Assembly: GCF_000801105.2 (NCBI RefSeq)
Contig: NC_079517.1
Span: 14,012,001-14,076,000, forward strand
Direction: 5' to 3'
Source: Raphanus sativus
Taxonomy: Eukaryota; Streptophyta; Magnoliopsida; Brassicales; Brassicaceae
DNA length: 64,000 bases
Part shown: positions 35,183-46,364 of the stretch, piece after piece
Numbering within the stretch: position 1 is the first letter of the stretch
How the letters are laid out: each line of letters starts with the position of its first letter
The notes under the pieces: generated by a model
Told to the model about the DNA's origin: nothing
The model's database searches: none
Seen by the model: only the letters and a program-made list of their open reading frames with translations
Made by a program: the position numbers and the translations under genes

Positions 35183-35419
35183 CTCCCTCTGTTTTTTAAA
35201 GATGTATGTTTTGGTGTTTTCACACATATTAAGAAAACACATTAACTATACATCATTTTTTAGAAATTATCAAATTCCAATGCATTTTAACCAATAGTCT
35301 TTCAATAAATTCAATCAATTTTATTGAAATTTGCAATTTTTGTATAGGAAACATAAAAAATACATCTTTGTGAAACAATTTATTTTTCTAAAACATCTAT
35401 CTTTAAAAAACAGAGGGAG
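35183..35419. mobile_element. Stowaway-like MITE with TA target and known empty site
   Basis: Inverted ends CTCCCTCTGTTTTTTAAAGAT and its complement are flanked by TA (35181-35182 and 35420-35421). The homologous DNA at about 29125-29145 reads straight through (ACTTGTAATTAATAGGATTT), showing the site before insertion. 237 bases. Confidence 0.88.
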
Positions 35420-35581
35420 TATTAGTTACAAGTTTGGTCAATTCGTGATCCGTTTCCAAATTCAACTGTTGTAGCAACTAAACTATACATATGAAGGTGA
35501 ACTTGAAACTCTCTGTTCCTTATTACTCTGGTGCCATGGAATAGAATATGTCCAGGCCCGGCTCAAACCATTTGTAACCCT
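35420..35581. other. Flank of the right DEFL duplication unit
   Basis: Reverse-complement match to the DEFL upstream flank at about 29039-29130. No gene. Confidence 0.55.
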
Positions 35582-35897
35582 GGACTTTAATCTAGAATGA
35601 GACAAATAGGTGAAAAAAAATCATGTCACCACCTGTTTTAATCTACATGGGACAAGAACTGTGTAAATAACGTTTTTGCCATTAATGATGGTTCAACCTT
35701 AGCCATCAGATCTTATTTCTGTGTTTTAAATCTTGTCCATCGATTTCACGTTTATCTCTTCTTTAAAAAAAAAAAAAAATCTCAACCACGTGAGCAACAC
35801 AGAGCCACACAATTTTTCTTATCTCATTTTTTCATTCGAGTGAGTATAACTAGTATAACTCGTATAACTAAACATGTTAAAAATTATATACTTGATA

Positions 35898-36999
35898 TCT
35901 ATACTATTAAATTAGAATCCCTATTAGGATTCTACCATTAGTTTTCAATTTATTTATAACTATCATGCCATTGATTATTTTTAAGATCTTTTTATTTAAT
36001 TTCACTCATTTAATAAGAAAACAAATCTTTGAAACTAATTTTGTTTACATAAACAAGTTTGTTCAGATTATGTTAAATAATAAGTGTATAGTTCGTTTAT
36101 AAATCAGTGAGTTTAAATAATTGGGTTAATCTAATTTATTTTCATTATATAAGCTACATTATTTAAATCAAAATAATTTTATATAACATAAAATATGATA
36201 ATATTTATGGCACTGACAACAATATATATATATATATACCAAAAATAAAAAATATTACGAAATATTAGAATATTTAATATATTTTTACGTAGTATGTTTT
36301 TAGAATGGGTTAGAATTTGATAAAATGTATAGTATATACAGTAGAACCTCTATAAATTAATAATCTATAAATTAATAATTTCTATAAATTAATAAATTTT
36401 GCCGGTCCCAAGTTGGACCGGTGTTAAATATAACATAAATCGATAAAATAATAAGATAATAATATTTTTAAAACTTCTATGTAAATATATAGTCTCATTA
36501 AAATCATAAATTAATAATCTATCCATATATAATTTTTATTTAAGTACAAGCTAAATATTTATTGTTTGGTTTTATATTCACAAATGGAAATTCTTTATTT
36601 TTCTTAACATTTCAATATATTTTGATAATATTTAGTAAAAAATATACCGAAACCACTTACAATTCTATGAAACATAATAATATACATAAAATAAGATAGT
36701 AAAACAATATGAAAATCAAATTTCTAAAATTTAAATAATGTACATACGGTAAAATACAATATTTTCTTCTTTTTTATAAATAAAATATTTAAAAATAGAA
36801 AAAATCTAAATAAGGAAACTTTTGTAAATTAATATCTCTATAAATTAATAAAATTTCAAAGTCCCAACATTATTAATATATAGAGGTTTTACTGTATGTA
36901 TCAAAAATAAAAAATATTACACAACAAAAAAATAAATATCAAAAACTAAAATTTTGTTAGAAAAAAATCCGGCGATTTTAAATCACGGTCAAGATCTAG
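35898..36999 (+). mobile_element. Helitron, first of a head-to-tail pair
   Basis: It begins TCTATACTATTAAATTAG after an A and ends CAAGATCTAG at 36999, with a weak hairpin (CCGGCGATTT/AAATCACGG) just before. The base after CTAG is the first base of the next Helitron. An Emigrant-like MITE sits inside. No coding capacity. Confidence 0.8.
36339..36894. mobile_element. Emigrant-like (pogo-related) MITE nested in a Helitron
   Basis: Ends CAGTAGAACCTCTATAAATT and CAGTAAAACCTCTATATATT (right end read inward) are flanked by TA at 36337-36338 and 36895-36896. The TIR matches the Emigrant family of Arabidopsis (CAGTAAAACCTCTATAAATT) as I recall it. 556 bases, no transposase. Confidence 0.82.
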
Positions 37000-37884
37000 T
37001 CTATACTATTAAAGCATGATCCTATTTAAAAAAATTAGGATTCTGCCCCTGCATTTCAATATATTTACAAGTTTTTTTCCATTAACATTTAATTTAGACT
37101 AAAAATAGAATATTCTTTATAGCTATGATAGTTAATACTTTCCATATTTTTTTTGAATGATAATAATTTTAATTTTTATGCAGTATATAGTTTTTATTTA
37201 ATTTGAATATCATTTTCATCTCTAATATTATTTAAATATCGGATATGAATATATACATACAAATTAAAAATTTATATAACCATTTTTTACATAATAATGA
37301 TATGCCAATTTTAAGTGTTCAGTTTTAAAATTTATCTTAAAATTAAGTTTTAGATCTAAACATAAATAAAATACAAACTTATCATAGTAACAAAAAAGAA
37401 AATAAATATTTCATATCAATAATAAAGTTTCCTATTACCATTGTTTTATTTTCTTCAAATGACATAATACAAATCTCATCAAAGTCTAAATAGTTACTTT
37501 TTCAATTTTATATAATATTAAGAAGTATGAATTATTTAATAAACATTTAAAAAATATTATTTATTTTTTTTGGTTTTCAGCGGGTCATCTCATATCGGAT
37601 CTTAGGTTAATAGCAGAATTTTAGTTTTTTTTACCAAGTTTTCTAAGATTATACTTACAATTCTTTTTATTAAATTAAACTGAATTATACACATATCAAT
37701 AGATTTATCGGTTCAATCATAGGTCTGTGTTGGATATGAAAAGACCGCTTGAAAATCAATTATTATAATAGATTTTTTTTTTTGAAACACAAATAGAAAG
37801 TTTTAAAATCATTTATTCTCTAATCAAAATTACAAATTCAATTAAAAATATATCCGCACTTTTAAAGCACGGATCAAAATCTAG
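37000..37884 (+). mobile_element. Helitron, second of a head-to-tail pair
   Basis: It begins TCTATACTATTAAAGCATG directly after the CTAG of the previous element. It ends with the hairpin CCGCACTTTTAAAGCACGG, ATCAAAATCTAG and a T. 885 bases, non-autonomous. Confidence 0.82.
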
Positions 37885-39235
37885 TATAAATTTTATAATT
37901 TATGTATAATATATAACTACTAGACACAACTAATATATCATGTTTTACATAAAAAGTAAACAAAAAAATATCATAATAGATGATGACAACAATTTCATCT
38001 ATATTATTTAAGATTTTCATATTGTTGTTAAATTACTAAATTATACTTTTAATTTTACATTATATACTTATACTTTTAAGGGTTGTAAATTATATTTGTC
38101 ATATTGTTATGATAAACAAACATCGAACATATTTTTACAAACCTATATGTAAAAAAAATATTGGTTTAACCCCTAAAACTAGACATATAGACGAGTAGTA
38201 CTGGTACAACTTTGACATTTTAGAAAATAACAAAACCAATTTGGTATTCCATGTGAGAAAAAAACAATCAAATATCCTAATTGGTATATGTGCTCATAAG
38301 TTCTCTTAATTTATTTAAATTTTTGAAAAAAAATTAGAAAATTATTACACAACTTCATAAGTTTACATGATCTACCTTATACTTTAAGGTTTGTTAACTT
38401 GTTTTTCCATTTAGTTTTTGGAAAACACTCAAAAATGTATTTTTACAAAATTGATGATTTTATTGTAACCGGGCAAAGATATATAAACATAAATAATGAT
38501 TACAACTGATGTAATTGTATTTATTACGTGGTATAACTACTTTTTTCGATTTCACTGCTAATGTACAACTATGCACAAACTGGTAACAACTAAAAATCCA
38601 GTACAACTATATACAGCCGGTATAACTAAAAAACTGGTACAACTACTTATTATTTTATTTAGTATTATTTTAAAGGTGCATAAATGTTATCATTTATGTA
38701 TAATATGTAGTTACTATAATTAACACAACTAGTAAATCATGTTTTACATATGAAATAAACAAACAAATATCCTAATGTATCTGATGAAAAAATTACACTT
38801 TTTGGGGGGTTTGTTAACTATATTAGTCATATTATTATGATAAACAAACATCGAACATATTTTTACAAAGCTTTAAAGTGAAAATATTAGTACAACGCCA
38901 AAACCTAGAGATGCAACCAATTGATATAATTTTTTATTATATATAAGATGAGTATTACTGGTATAACTGGTATACTGTGACATTTCATAAATTGAAAAAA
39001 ACCAATTTGATATTTCTTATAAAAAACAATCAAATATTCCAATTGGTATGTACTCAGAAAGTTTCTCTTAATTTATTTGGCTTCGAAAGCAAAAAGTTGA
39101 AGATGGTTTTTTTCCAAAAATAGTTCAACTAGTATAACTAGTACAACTTGTAAAAATTCATTATCCAATCAAATATTATTAAAAATATATTATTCTAGTA
39201 TTTTGATATATACAGATGGGGGAAGATTAAACGAA

Positions 39236-39866
39236 TCTATCTTATTAAAACAGAAACATTCTGTTGGACCTAACATTTATTTTGTAAGTTTTCAAATTAA
39301 ATACACCTTTATATTTTAGTTAAACCTACATTAAATCACTAATGTTCTTTCTTTATACTACTATTCATGTTTCCAAACAATATACTTATTTCTTTATACT
39401 ACTATCAATGTTTGCAAACAATATATTTTATATACTACTATCAATGTTTCCAAACAATACAATAATTAATCTTAATTATTTTATATCCATCATTTTCTCT
39501 TTAAAATTTTGTAGAAACGTCATAATTTCATAAATTACAAAATAATAAACTTTAAAATTTGGATTATAAGATTACAAATTATGAAACTATTACAATTTCA
39601 ATCAAATTAGATTACATATCAGTCATCCATCAGTTCAATCGGTTAGTCTCGGGTTTTAGTGACTTTTTAATATGAATATTTAAAAAAACTAAATTGAATT
39701 GTTAGATCTCCGGATTAACCGGTATAATCACAATCGGGTTGAATTTAAAAACACTGATTTAAATACAAAAATATTTTAAATACACACTCTTTAAAAGTTA
39801 ACAAAATATTTGTTAAATTTTTCATCGTAAAATATTCCGCGCTTCAAAGCGCGGGTCAAGATCTAG
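39236..39866 (+). mobile_element. Short non-autonomous Helitron
   Basis: It begins TCTATCTTATTAAAACAGAA after an A and ends with a strong hairpin (39838-39855, CCGCGCTTCAAAGCGCGG), GTCAAGATCTAG and T. 631 bases. Same family as the truncated start at 31049. Confidence 0.88.
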
Positions 39867-40523
39867 TATGTTTTATTGGTTCTACATCATTCTTTCTTCT
39901 ATATCTTTATACGCTGAAAACAAAAAGTAAAAATCACATATTAATTGCAAAATTGTACTAGTTGTACTAGTTATACATGTTTTAGTTTTATCAATTATAA
40001 TGGTTATACTCAATTTATTTATATTAGTTATATTCGTGGTAGTTGTACTAGTTATAGAAATTTGAGTTGTACTATCTGTACTAGTTGAAGTTGTACTAGT
40101 TGTATCAGTAATACGCTGCGTTCTTCTTTATCTTGAATCTCATACGTAAAAGATGAAATTTGATTATAGATAAGATATAACTGATTAAATATGATTACGG
40201 ATTGATTGATTTGGGATAAGAAAGAAAAATTTGGTGGATGGTTTGAAGAAATTTTTTGATTTTATTTTAAGGTGAAAAAATATTTATGGAGAAGAAAAGA
40301 GGAGGAAGAAGAAGAAGATTAGGATTAAAGCTGGATTGGGTTTTGGGTCTGGATCTAGGTCGGATAGTAAAGACATAAGTTAGAAAAAATATTTAAGTCT
40401 TTAGGTTTTATGGTCTTTTCTCTATAATTTCTATTTATTTTTAATTTTACTTATAATTTTATTTTTAATTAAAAATGGAGAAGGTTCTTTCCGCATTTTT
40501 TTGACCCCTTTGTCCCATCCCAG

Positions 40524-40751
40524 CATTTGTTCCAGCTAATGTGGAACAAGAACCCCAAGAAACGATGTCGTGTAGCTTTAACGAACATCCTGGATGTTTC
40601 TTCCGAGAAGGAAGCTACAGAGACCAAATCTCAGCGCCAAGATGATGATCCAGAGGTCGGAGGGACTCACTCGGAAAATGATGATGGGAGGAGACTCGAT
40701 CTCGAAGCCAATAAGCTCACAGATCACAAGGAGACAAGCCCGCTGAGGTAA
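40524..40751 (+). pseudogene. Unrecognised gene fragment ending at a splice donor
   Basis: A frame of about 75 residues begins at the MULE B junction (FQLMWNKNPKKRCRVALTN) and runs through a polar, acidic stretch (SQRQDDDPEVGGTHSENDDG) to KETSPLR, where CTGAG/GTAAAC looks like an exon border. Part of it is present in reverse at 27780-27925. I do not recognise the family. It looks like one exon of a gene split by the MULE. Confidence 0.45.
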
Positions 40752-41098
40752 ACAGTCGTTTAGAATTGACAAAGCGCTATGCTTCGATTTGCCTTGTTGA
40801 TTAACATCACATTCGTTATCTCTCTATTGTGAACTTTTGCCGATGAAGGAAGGAAGATACTGAGATAAAATCCATCTTGGGGGCTAAGAACCCATTAGTA
40901 ACAGAGTTGTTCCTTTGATTACTCAATCTTCACAGGAGCTACTGAGATAAATCCATCTTGGGCTGAGGCACTTTAAGACTCTCTATTCTCTATATCATAC
41001 ATGTAATTGTTAAGATTCTGTACTCTCTACTTTATATCATACAATGTTTCTTTATAAGTTACAAAGCTACTTGTTACTAAACTAACATTTCGGGCTAG
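40600..41098. repeat. Segment shared with both inverted-duplication arms
   Basis: 40610-40960 is the reverse complement of about 27596-27930. 40955-41098 matches the first 170 bases of the right arm (31227 onward), except for a 25-base deletion around the AAAAAAACGCAGTAGCAAATG stretch. Homology stops at GGGCTAGTGATGG. Confidence 0.8.
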
Positions 41099-41560
41099 TG
41101 ATGGTCAATTGCGATCTGGATCACCAGTGTTCTTCGTTTCCGTATACTGTTGTTTATGCTACATAAAAGAAGAAAAGAACAATCAAATATTTCTTCAAAG
41201 CAGACAAATATTCATCGGTTTAACTTGTCAAAAAGCTCATCTGATTCACTCTTAACCGGAAAGAGAGATATATCAATCACATTTTCAATTAATCCTAAGA
41301 TGGCATCACATGATTATCTCTAGTGCAATAAAAGTAAAGTTGCTTCAATGAAGACGCTGTCATTGATCAAAAGAAATATAAACTCATGAGGAGACACTAG
41401 TAAGAGCACTGACCTGTCAAGAAGAAGAGATTTTTGCAAGAATGGTCTTGGTGGTTAGTAGCTAAACACTCAGACAGAGCAGCACATAATCCAAACATGT
41501 TAAAACTAAGCTCTGTAACAGAAGTCAGAAGAATCCCTCCAACAATGGTTGACAAGAGAC
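41099..41560 (+). repeat. Direct repeat of about 460 bp, copy 1
   Basis: Matches 46365-46835 in the same orientation at high identity (both start GATGGTCAATTGCGATCTGG). It ends in the transporter-exon fragment. The TMK-like and PRMT4-like genes lie between the two copies, so unequal exchange here could delete or duplicate both. Confidence 0.85.
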
Positions 41561-41597
41561 GCCCAAATACGCCAGTCGAAGTACTTCCTCCACACAA
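41415..41597 (-). pseudogene. Captured transporter exon (copy 3 of 4)
   Basis: Encodes pieces of the same EamA exon (VPIVGGILLTSVTELSFNMF, then CAALSECLAT) but with frame breaks at both ends. The TELSFNMFG reading is closer to what I recall of the Arabidopsis gene than copies 1 and 2, so it may come from an older duplication. Confidence 0.7.
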
Positions 41598-41746
41598 CTG
41601 CACAAACATATATACAATCAGATCCCCTTGAGATCCAAAAACAGACAAAAGAGAAAGATCATCTCAAACCTGTAGTAGCTGGAGTGAAGGACTTAATCGT
41701 CTGCATGAAAGAGACGGGAATGTAACGAAGGCTGACATTCCTTCTA

Positions 41747-43442
41747 TCAAGATCCGCTGCTGCTTGCCTGGTTCCTTCTATCTCTGATTTCAATCAGAGA
41801 TGAAAGAAACCTGACAATCTGGGACATCTCTGGTCTCTTCTCTGCTTCCGTCGAGCAGCATGAACCTGCTAGTTCAGCTACCTCCCTGACACTCTGATGT
41901 GTCTCATGCTCTGTGTCAATGTCCACATCAATAGAGTTCCAGAAGTCTTCTTTCTTCTTCTCGAACCACATGGCAATGAAGTCTTGGGACATGTTGCAGT
42001 CGTCCTTGTTGCAGGCTTTCTTACCCGTTATTAGCTCCAACAAAATGACTCCAAAGCTGTACACATCTGCCTTCCTCGAAAGCATTCCCCCGTCTGCAAT
42101 TACAAACATTTTACCTGTTAGTTACAAATAAAAAAACAAATATATATTTTGCTGAATCAGATATAGATATTTACAGAGGAAATGAGAAAGACATACCGAA
42201 GTATTCTGGTGCCATGTAACCTAGAGTTCCAACACATGCGGTATTTATTGGTTCTCTGTCTTCTGTTGTAGCCCTGACATACCCGAAGTCTGCAATCTTT
42301 GCTCGTAGATCTTTTCCCAAAAGAATGTTTGCCGATTTGACGTCTCGGTGGATGTAGATTTGACTTTCACTGGCTAGAGTATGGAGATACTCTAACCCCC
42401 TAGCCACGTCCAATGCAACAATCAGTCGACGACTCCAATCTAACTTTTGCGCTTCATAGCCCTTCTCGAGATGCTTACTCAACGAACCTTGTGCCATCAA
42501 CTCATAGACTAACAGTCGCTCGTCTCCTTGGATGCAGTACCCATGAAGGCTCACAATGTTTCTGTGACGAACTCTGGATAAAACTCTAACCTCAGCGTCA
42601 AACACACTGCAGCCTGTACCACCAGCAGTAACGACCATCTTCTTAACCGCAATCTCTCTTCCATCTTTCAGCTTTCCCTGATATACAAATCCAGATCCCC
42701 CTTTCCCGATGGAAATGCTAAAGTCTTGTGTAGCTTCCCGAAGAGTTTCCAGTGAAAAGACACTGTTCTCAGACTCCAAGATCTCGTTCTGCTGAGAAGG
42801 TGGCAATGCTACGTTCTGCTGAGGCTGTGGCACCATCTCGCTCTGCTCTGGCTGACTAGCTCTAGCAGATCGTTTCCTCTTCCAGGACCGAAAGAAACAG
42901 ATCCCTGCTCCAATCAGACAACAAAGACCCGCAAACCCAAACCCACCGGAAAGTATCCAAGTGAGTTTATGCTGACCACTCCATAAAGGAACATCTCTCA
43001 CAATCGCTGGGTTCCCTTTTGTGTTTGGAACTAGTGTCTTGAAATGTGGAACTCTCCCGTGTAGGCGGTTGTAAGAAAGATCCAGGCTGTGCAGTTCCAT
43101 CTTGGTGAGCTCTAATGGGATGGTACCCGTAAGCAGGTTACGAGAAAGATCAATCACATATAATGATGTGAGATCCGCAAAACGTGGCGAGATAGTTCCC
43201 GTCAAATTCATGAACATGAGTGTGATAGCTCTGATTTGACCGTCCAAGCAGTTTATCCCCCACCACATATCACAAGGGTCATTCCCTTTCCAACTCTGAG
43301 CAAGAATGTGGTTGTAGCCAAGATCTCCCATAATCGAAAGCAGAGCATCAACTCTGCTATCGGTGCTGTTCCCCGGACTCGAACGGGCCTTTACCACAGC
43401 CATAGAGCCGAACAATGCAGCAATACACACCAAGCGCCTCAT
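41747..43442 (-). CDS. TMK-like leucine-rich repeat receptor kinase with a reduced ectodomain
   Basis: There are two exons, 42197-43442 and 41747-42093 (GT-AG, phase 1), giving 530 residues. A signal peptide (MRRLVCIAALFGSMAVVKA) is followed by an LRR N-cap (VDALLSIMGDLGYNHILAQS, then WKGNDPCDMWWGINC). About three LRRs follow (LTGTISPRFADLTSLYVIDL and so on), with no second block, then a transmembrane helix (WILSGGFGFAGLCCLIGAGI). The cytoplasmic kinase has GKGGSGFVYQGKL, the VAIK-type lysine in IAVKKM, HRDVKSANILL, ADFG and APEY, so catalysis should be possible. TMK receptors (auxin-linked in Arabidopsis) have about 930 residues and two LRR blocks split by an island. This one keeps only the membrane-proximal block. 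TMKs are not expected in this syntenic block, so it is probably transposed. Confidence 0.85.
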
Positions 43443-43783
43443 CCGAAATCCTGCACATTAAACATAGTCCAATATCAGATTACAAACCTATACAGTTTCC
43501 AACTAAAGCAAAGAGATTGAGGCGATAGAAGATGGCATTATTTATAGAATCTCTCGATCTACAAAATCGATATCAGTTTCCTCTGTGTTTCTCAACCTAT
43601 AAAATATATTACATGTTTCTTGGATGTCACGCAACAACTATATGCAGAGCCAAATACTAATGATAATAGTTATCTAAAAGTGAAGACATAGAGATCTCTA
43701 TAGAATGTTAAGGATGAATCTTATTAACATAGAGAATACGTTTACATACAACCTTGGGAGGAGACTAGTATGGAAAACTATAA

Positions 43784-45569
43784 TTACAGCGAATATACAA
43801 TTACAGGTTGTGGACTACCTGATCCGCTCCTTTTACGAAACATAGAGGGAGCTACCAATAACCTCGGATCAAATGCATCAACCACAGACTGTATAATCCA
43901 CAGATATGACTCATCAATATTTGGTTATGATAGTTAGAGAATAACACCAAATACAATACAGACTACTATTTGCTGGTGTGTTGTAAACACATGTACCTGA
44001 GAAAAATAACCTTGGTGTGCTGACCCAAAGAGAGGTGTCAAATCAACGCCACAATAGTTATCTTGTTGCCGAAACAAAGCCTGCAATAGAGGAAGGAACT
44101 TAACATGCAATATATATGGTGTTGCAGAGCGCAATATCCAACATATAGTCCCTTTGAACATATTGACATTCAGTTACCTTATTTGCCTTTTCGATAAACA
44201 AAAGTTCATCTGCCATGTGAATCCTACAGTGACAGAACAAAATGAGAATCAACACATAACAAAACAGATATAAAGAAAAGCCTCTCAAAGGTTGACTTTA
44301 CCTTCCAACAGTGGGAAACATTTTGGCATTTGGAGACATAAAACGATCTCTAGCAATAACATATGATTCCAACATTCTCTCGTTGACCAATAGGGTGCTG
44401 ATAGACCTTGGAGGGCGTATTATCACTGTGATCCGATCAGCGAACAATGGATTTCCAGCAATCAGCTTACGTGCGTATTCAGCCATTTCGGATGCTTCTA
44501 CAGCATGCTTGGCACCAGCCTAATTCATTAAAAAAAAAAGAAGCAAAAATGCACAAAAGTCATCAAACAAGTCATCTTAATCTATATTTGGTTTCAGCAT
44601 AGCAAAACCTTAGTTCTGTAATTAGAGGCCTGAATATTTAATTTAATACCTGGGCAGCAAACATTGACAAAATGCCACTCCCAGCACCCACATCGACCAC
44701 CACGACACGACCAGCAAAATTAGAACGGTTACCTGAAGACATGAAAGAGAGAGACAGCCATCCTGTGTCATACAGCGGTGCAAAGCATACATAATATAAT
44801 ATTTGATAGATTTACATTCTATAACACAAACATAAGTGAAACAGTTCAGAGGAAACCAAATACATATAAATGCCATAATTTTTTTACCTGTCCTGACATA
44901 ACCTTGTAGCATATATTTTTGCTGCCCATTGTAATGGAAATCCATTTTGGCCGAGGACGCCTCGTCGAACATGCTTTTACTAGCTGAAACTGTGGATGAT
45001 GATCCACCTATAAACGGAAGCATGACAAGACAGTCAAGGACTATGTATGCACAGAGAGAGATTTTGGTTTCTTTAGAGTCAAGAAGACGCACCACCCTGA
45101 TGAACAGGAGCATCTTTTCTCCACTCCTCACAAGACTCCTTGCTATTATCCTTCTCACTTTCAAACTTTATATTAACTCCTTGGGAGAATGCTTTCTGTT
45201 TCAAATCCAAAATATACACATTATTGACAAGAGAGCGGAGAAAAGAGTAAAGATAGAAAAGTAAGTAACTTTTATGTACCTCCTCTGAGTTATTACATAT
45301 GAACTGGACTGTCCCGAACTTGAATAACTGTGAAACAAAACACAAACGGTCAAATGCAAATGAATTTTCTACACCAAAATTCAATCTTCCAAAGCTCAAA
45401 TTAATTAATTGTTCACCTGAGCTGAAGCGAGATCAAAAGTGAAACAATGGGTCGAGTCCGATTGCTGAAACCGGAGCTCCACAGGGGAGGACGACGAAGG
45501 GGAAGTGGAGGATAGATCAATGACGGAATCTAGAGAGAACTCTAGCTGCTCGAGATTTTTGGCCTCCAT
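43784..45569 (-). pseudogene. PRMT4/CARM1-like arginine methyltransferase, truncated and catalytically damaged
   Basis: Exons readable on the minus strand: 45417-45569 (MEAKNLEQLEFSLDSVIDLS), 45280-45327 (LFKFGTVQFICNNSEE), 45096-45195, 44888-45007 (MLQGYVRTG), about 44649-44736 (VVVDVGAGSGILSMFAAQ), about 44302-44511 (EASEMAEYARKLIAGNPLFA to KMFPTVGR), two short exons (HMADELLFIEKANK; NYCGVDLTPLFGSAHQGYFS) and 43784-43888 (VVDAFDPRLLVAPSMF, then unrelated residues and a stop). The YYAAVME helix after RTG is missing, VY is lost in KHVYAVEAS, and the segment with the first catalytic Glu (SEPMG of the double-E loop) is replaced by IRPPRSIS. Everything after residue 330 or so is gone. PRMT4 methylates histone H3R17. 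This copy should not. Confidence 0.85.
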
Positions 45570-46364
45570 TTCAGGGAACAAACACAATATGTTTGATCGA
45601 GGGTTTTTAATCGTCGATCGAGCGAAGAAACAAAGTCGAGAAACAGAATAAGAAACTTTGAATTTCACTTTACCAATCTGCTGAGAGGAATCAATGCGAA
45701 GAGAAACAGAGGGAGAGAGAGATGCAGAGTAGAGTGTAGCTCAAAATAGAAAATAGGAGGGAAAATTTATTTAATTAAAAAATATTTATTCATTAATGGC
45801 AAAACCCCAAACCACGAGTTACCTTGTTTAGCACTCACCTCACAAATAATTCACAAATGTCCACCAAAAGAAAAAATTACTTTTATAGTATGTTATGTTT
45901 TACCTTTTGAAACATTTTAGTAAATGATGTTTTCATATAAACAAAAACGAAAATAACATCAGAAATGTTTAAACAAACATAATATACATGAAGAATTATA
46001 TATATAGATAGATATTCATCGTATATTAAAATAATTATACGTACTCCCTAAAATGTAAAGAGAAAATTGTTAATACATATTTCATCATGTCATATTAAGT
46101 TATTAACATTTTAACTTAAAGACGTCTCCTGATTCATCATAATCCTCAAAAAAAAAAAAAGGTGTTATAACATGACTGCTTTCTTGGCTTCTACGGTGTT
46201 CTTGTCTGTGACCCGCCTAAAAGCTTTATTTCGTTTTCAAAAGACTTGCTTCAGCCATGGATAATGATTTAGCAATTTTGCTTTGGAAGCAGCGTGTGAT
46301 CAGCTTCATGATCAAAGCGATCTGGACCACCAGTGTTCTTCGTTTCCGTATATCACCAGCACTA
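45570..46364. other. Spacer upstream of the PRMT4 pseudogene
   Basis: The first 150 bases look like a retained promoter and 5' UTR. The rest is AT-rich. At 46315-46345 a GCGATCTGGA-CACCAGTGTTC block repeats the opening of the adjacent direct repeat. Confidence 0.5.

Larger units (their letters stand above)
35844..40096. promoter_or_regulatory. AGTTRTAC motif array of MULE B
   Basis: AGTTATAC/GTATAACT starts at 35844, 35853, 35862, 38531, 38620, 38961, 39132 and 39969. AGTTGTAC/GTACAACT starts at 38204, 38563, 38601, 38637, 39141, 39960, 40041, 40065 and 40089. I found none inside the three nested Helitrons, so the array belongs to the host element. The motif differs from that of MULE A (AGTARTAC) by a single base. 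A role as a protein-binding array is inferred. Confidence 0.6.
35582..40523. mobile_element. MULE B: decayed non-autonomous MULE carrying nested elements
   Basis: The two ends, read inward, align as CTAGAATGAGACAAATAGGT (from 35592) and CTGGGATGGGACAAAGGGGT (from 40523), each followed by a base and a run of seven or more A. This is a TIR of about 28 bases at some 75% identity. The left outer sequence GGACTTTAATCT also resembles the left end of MULE A (GGACTCTATTCT). No clean 9-bp target duplication was found, although CATTTGT occurs just outside the left end and at the right end. No transposase remains. Three Helitrons and an Emigrant-like MITE have inserted into it. The remaining 2-2.5 kb of its own DNA is full of AGTTRTAC motifs. 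Confidence 0.62.
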
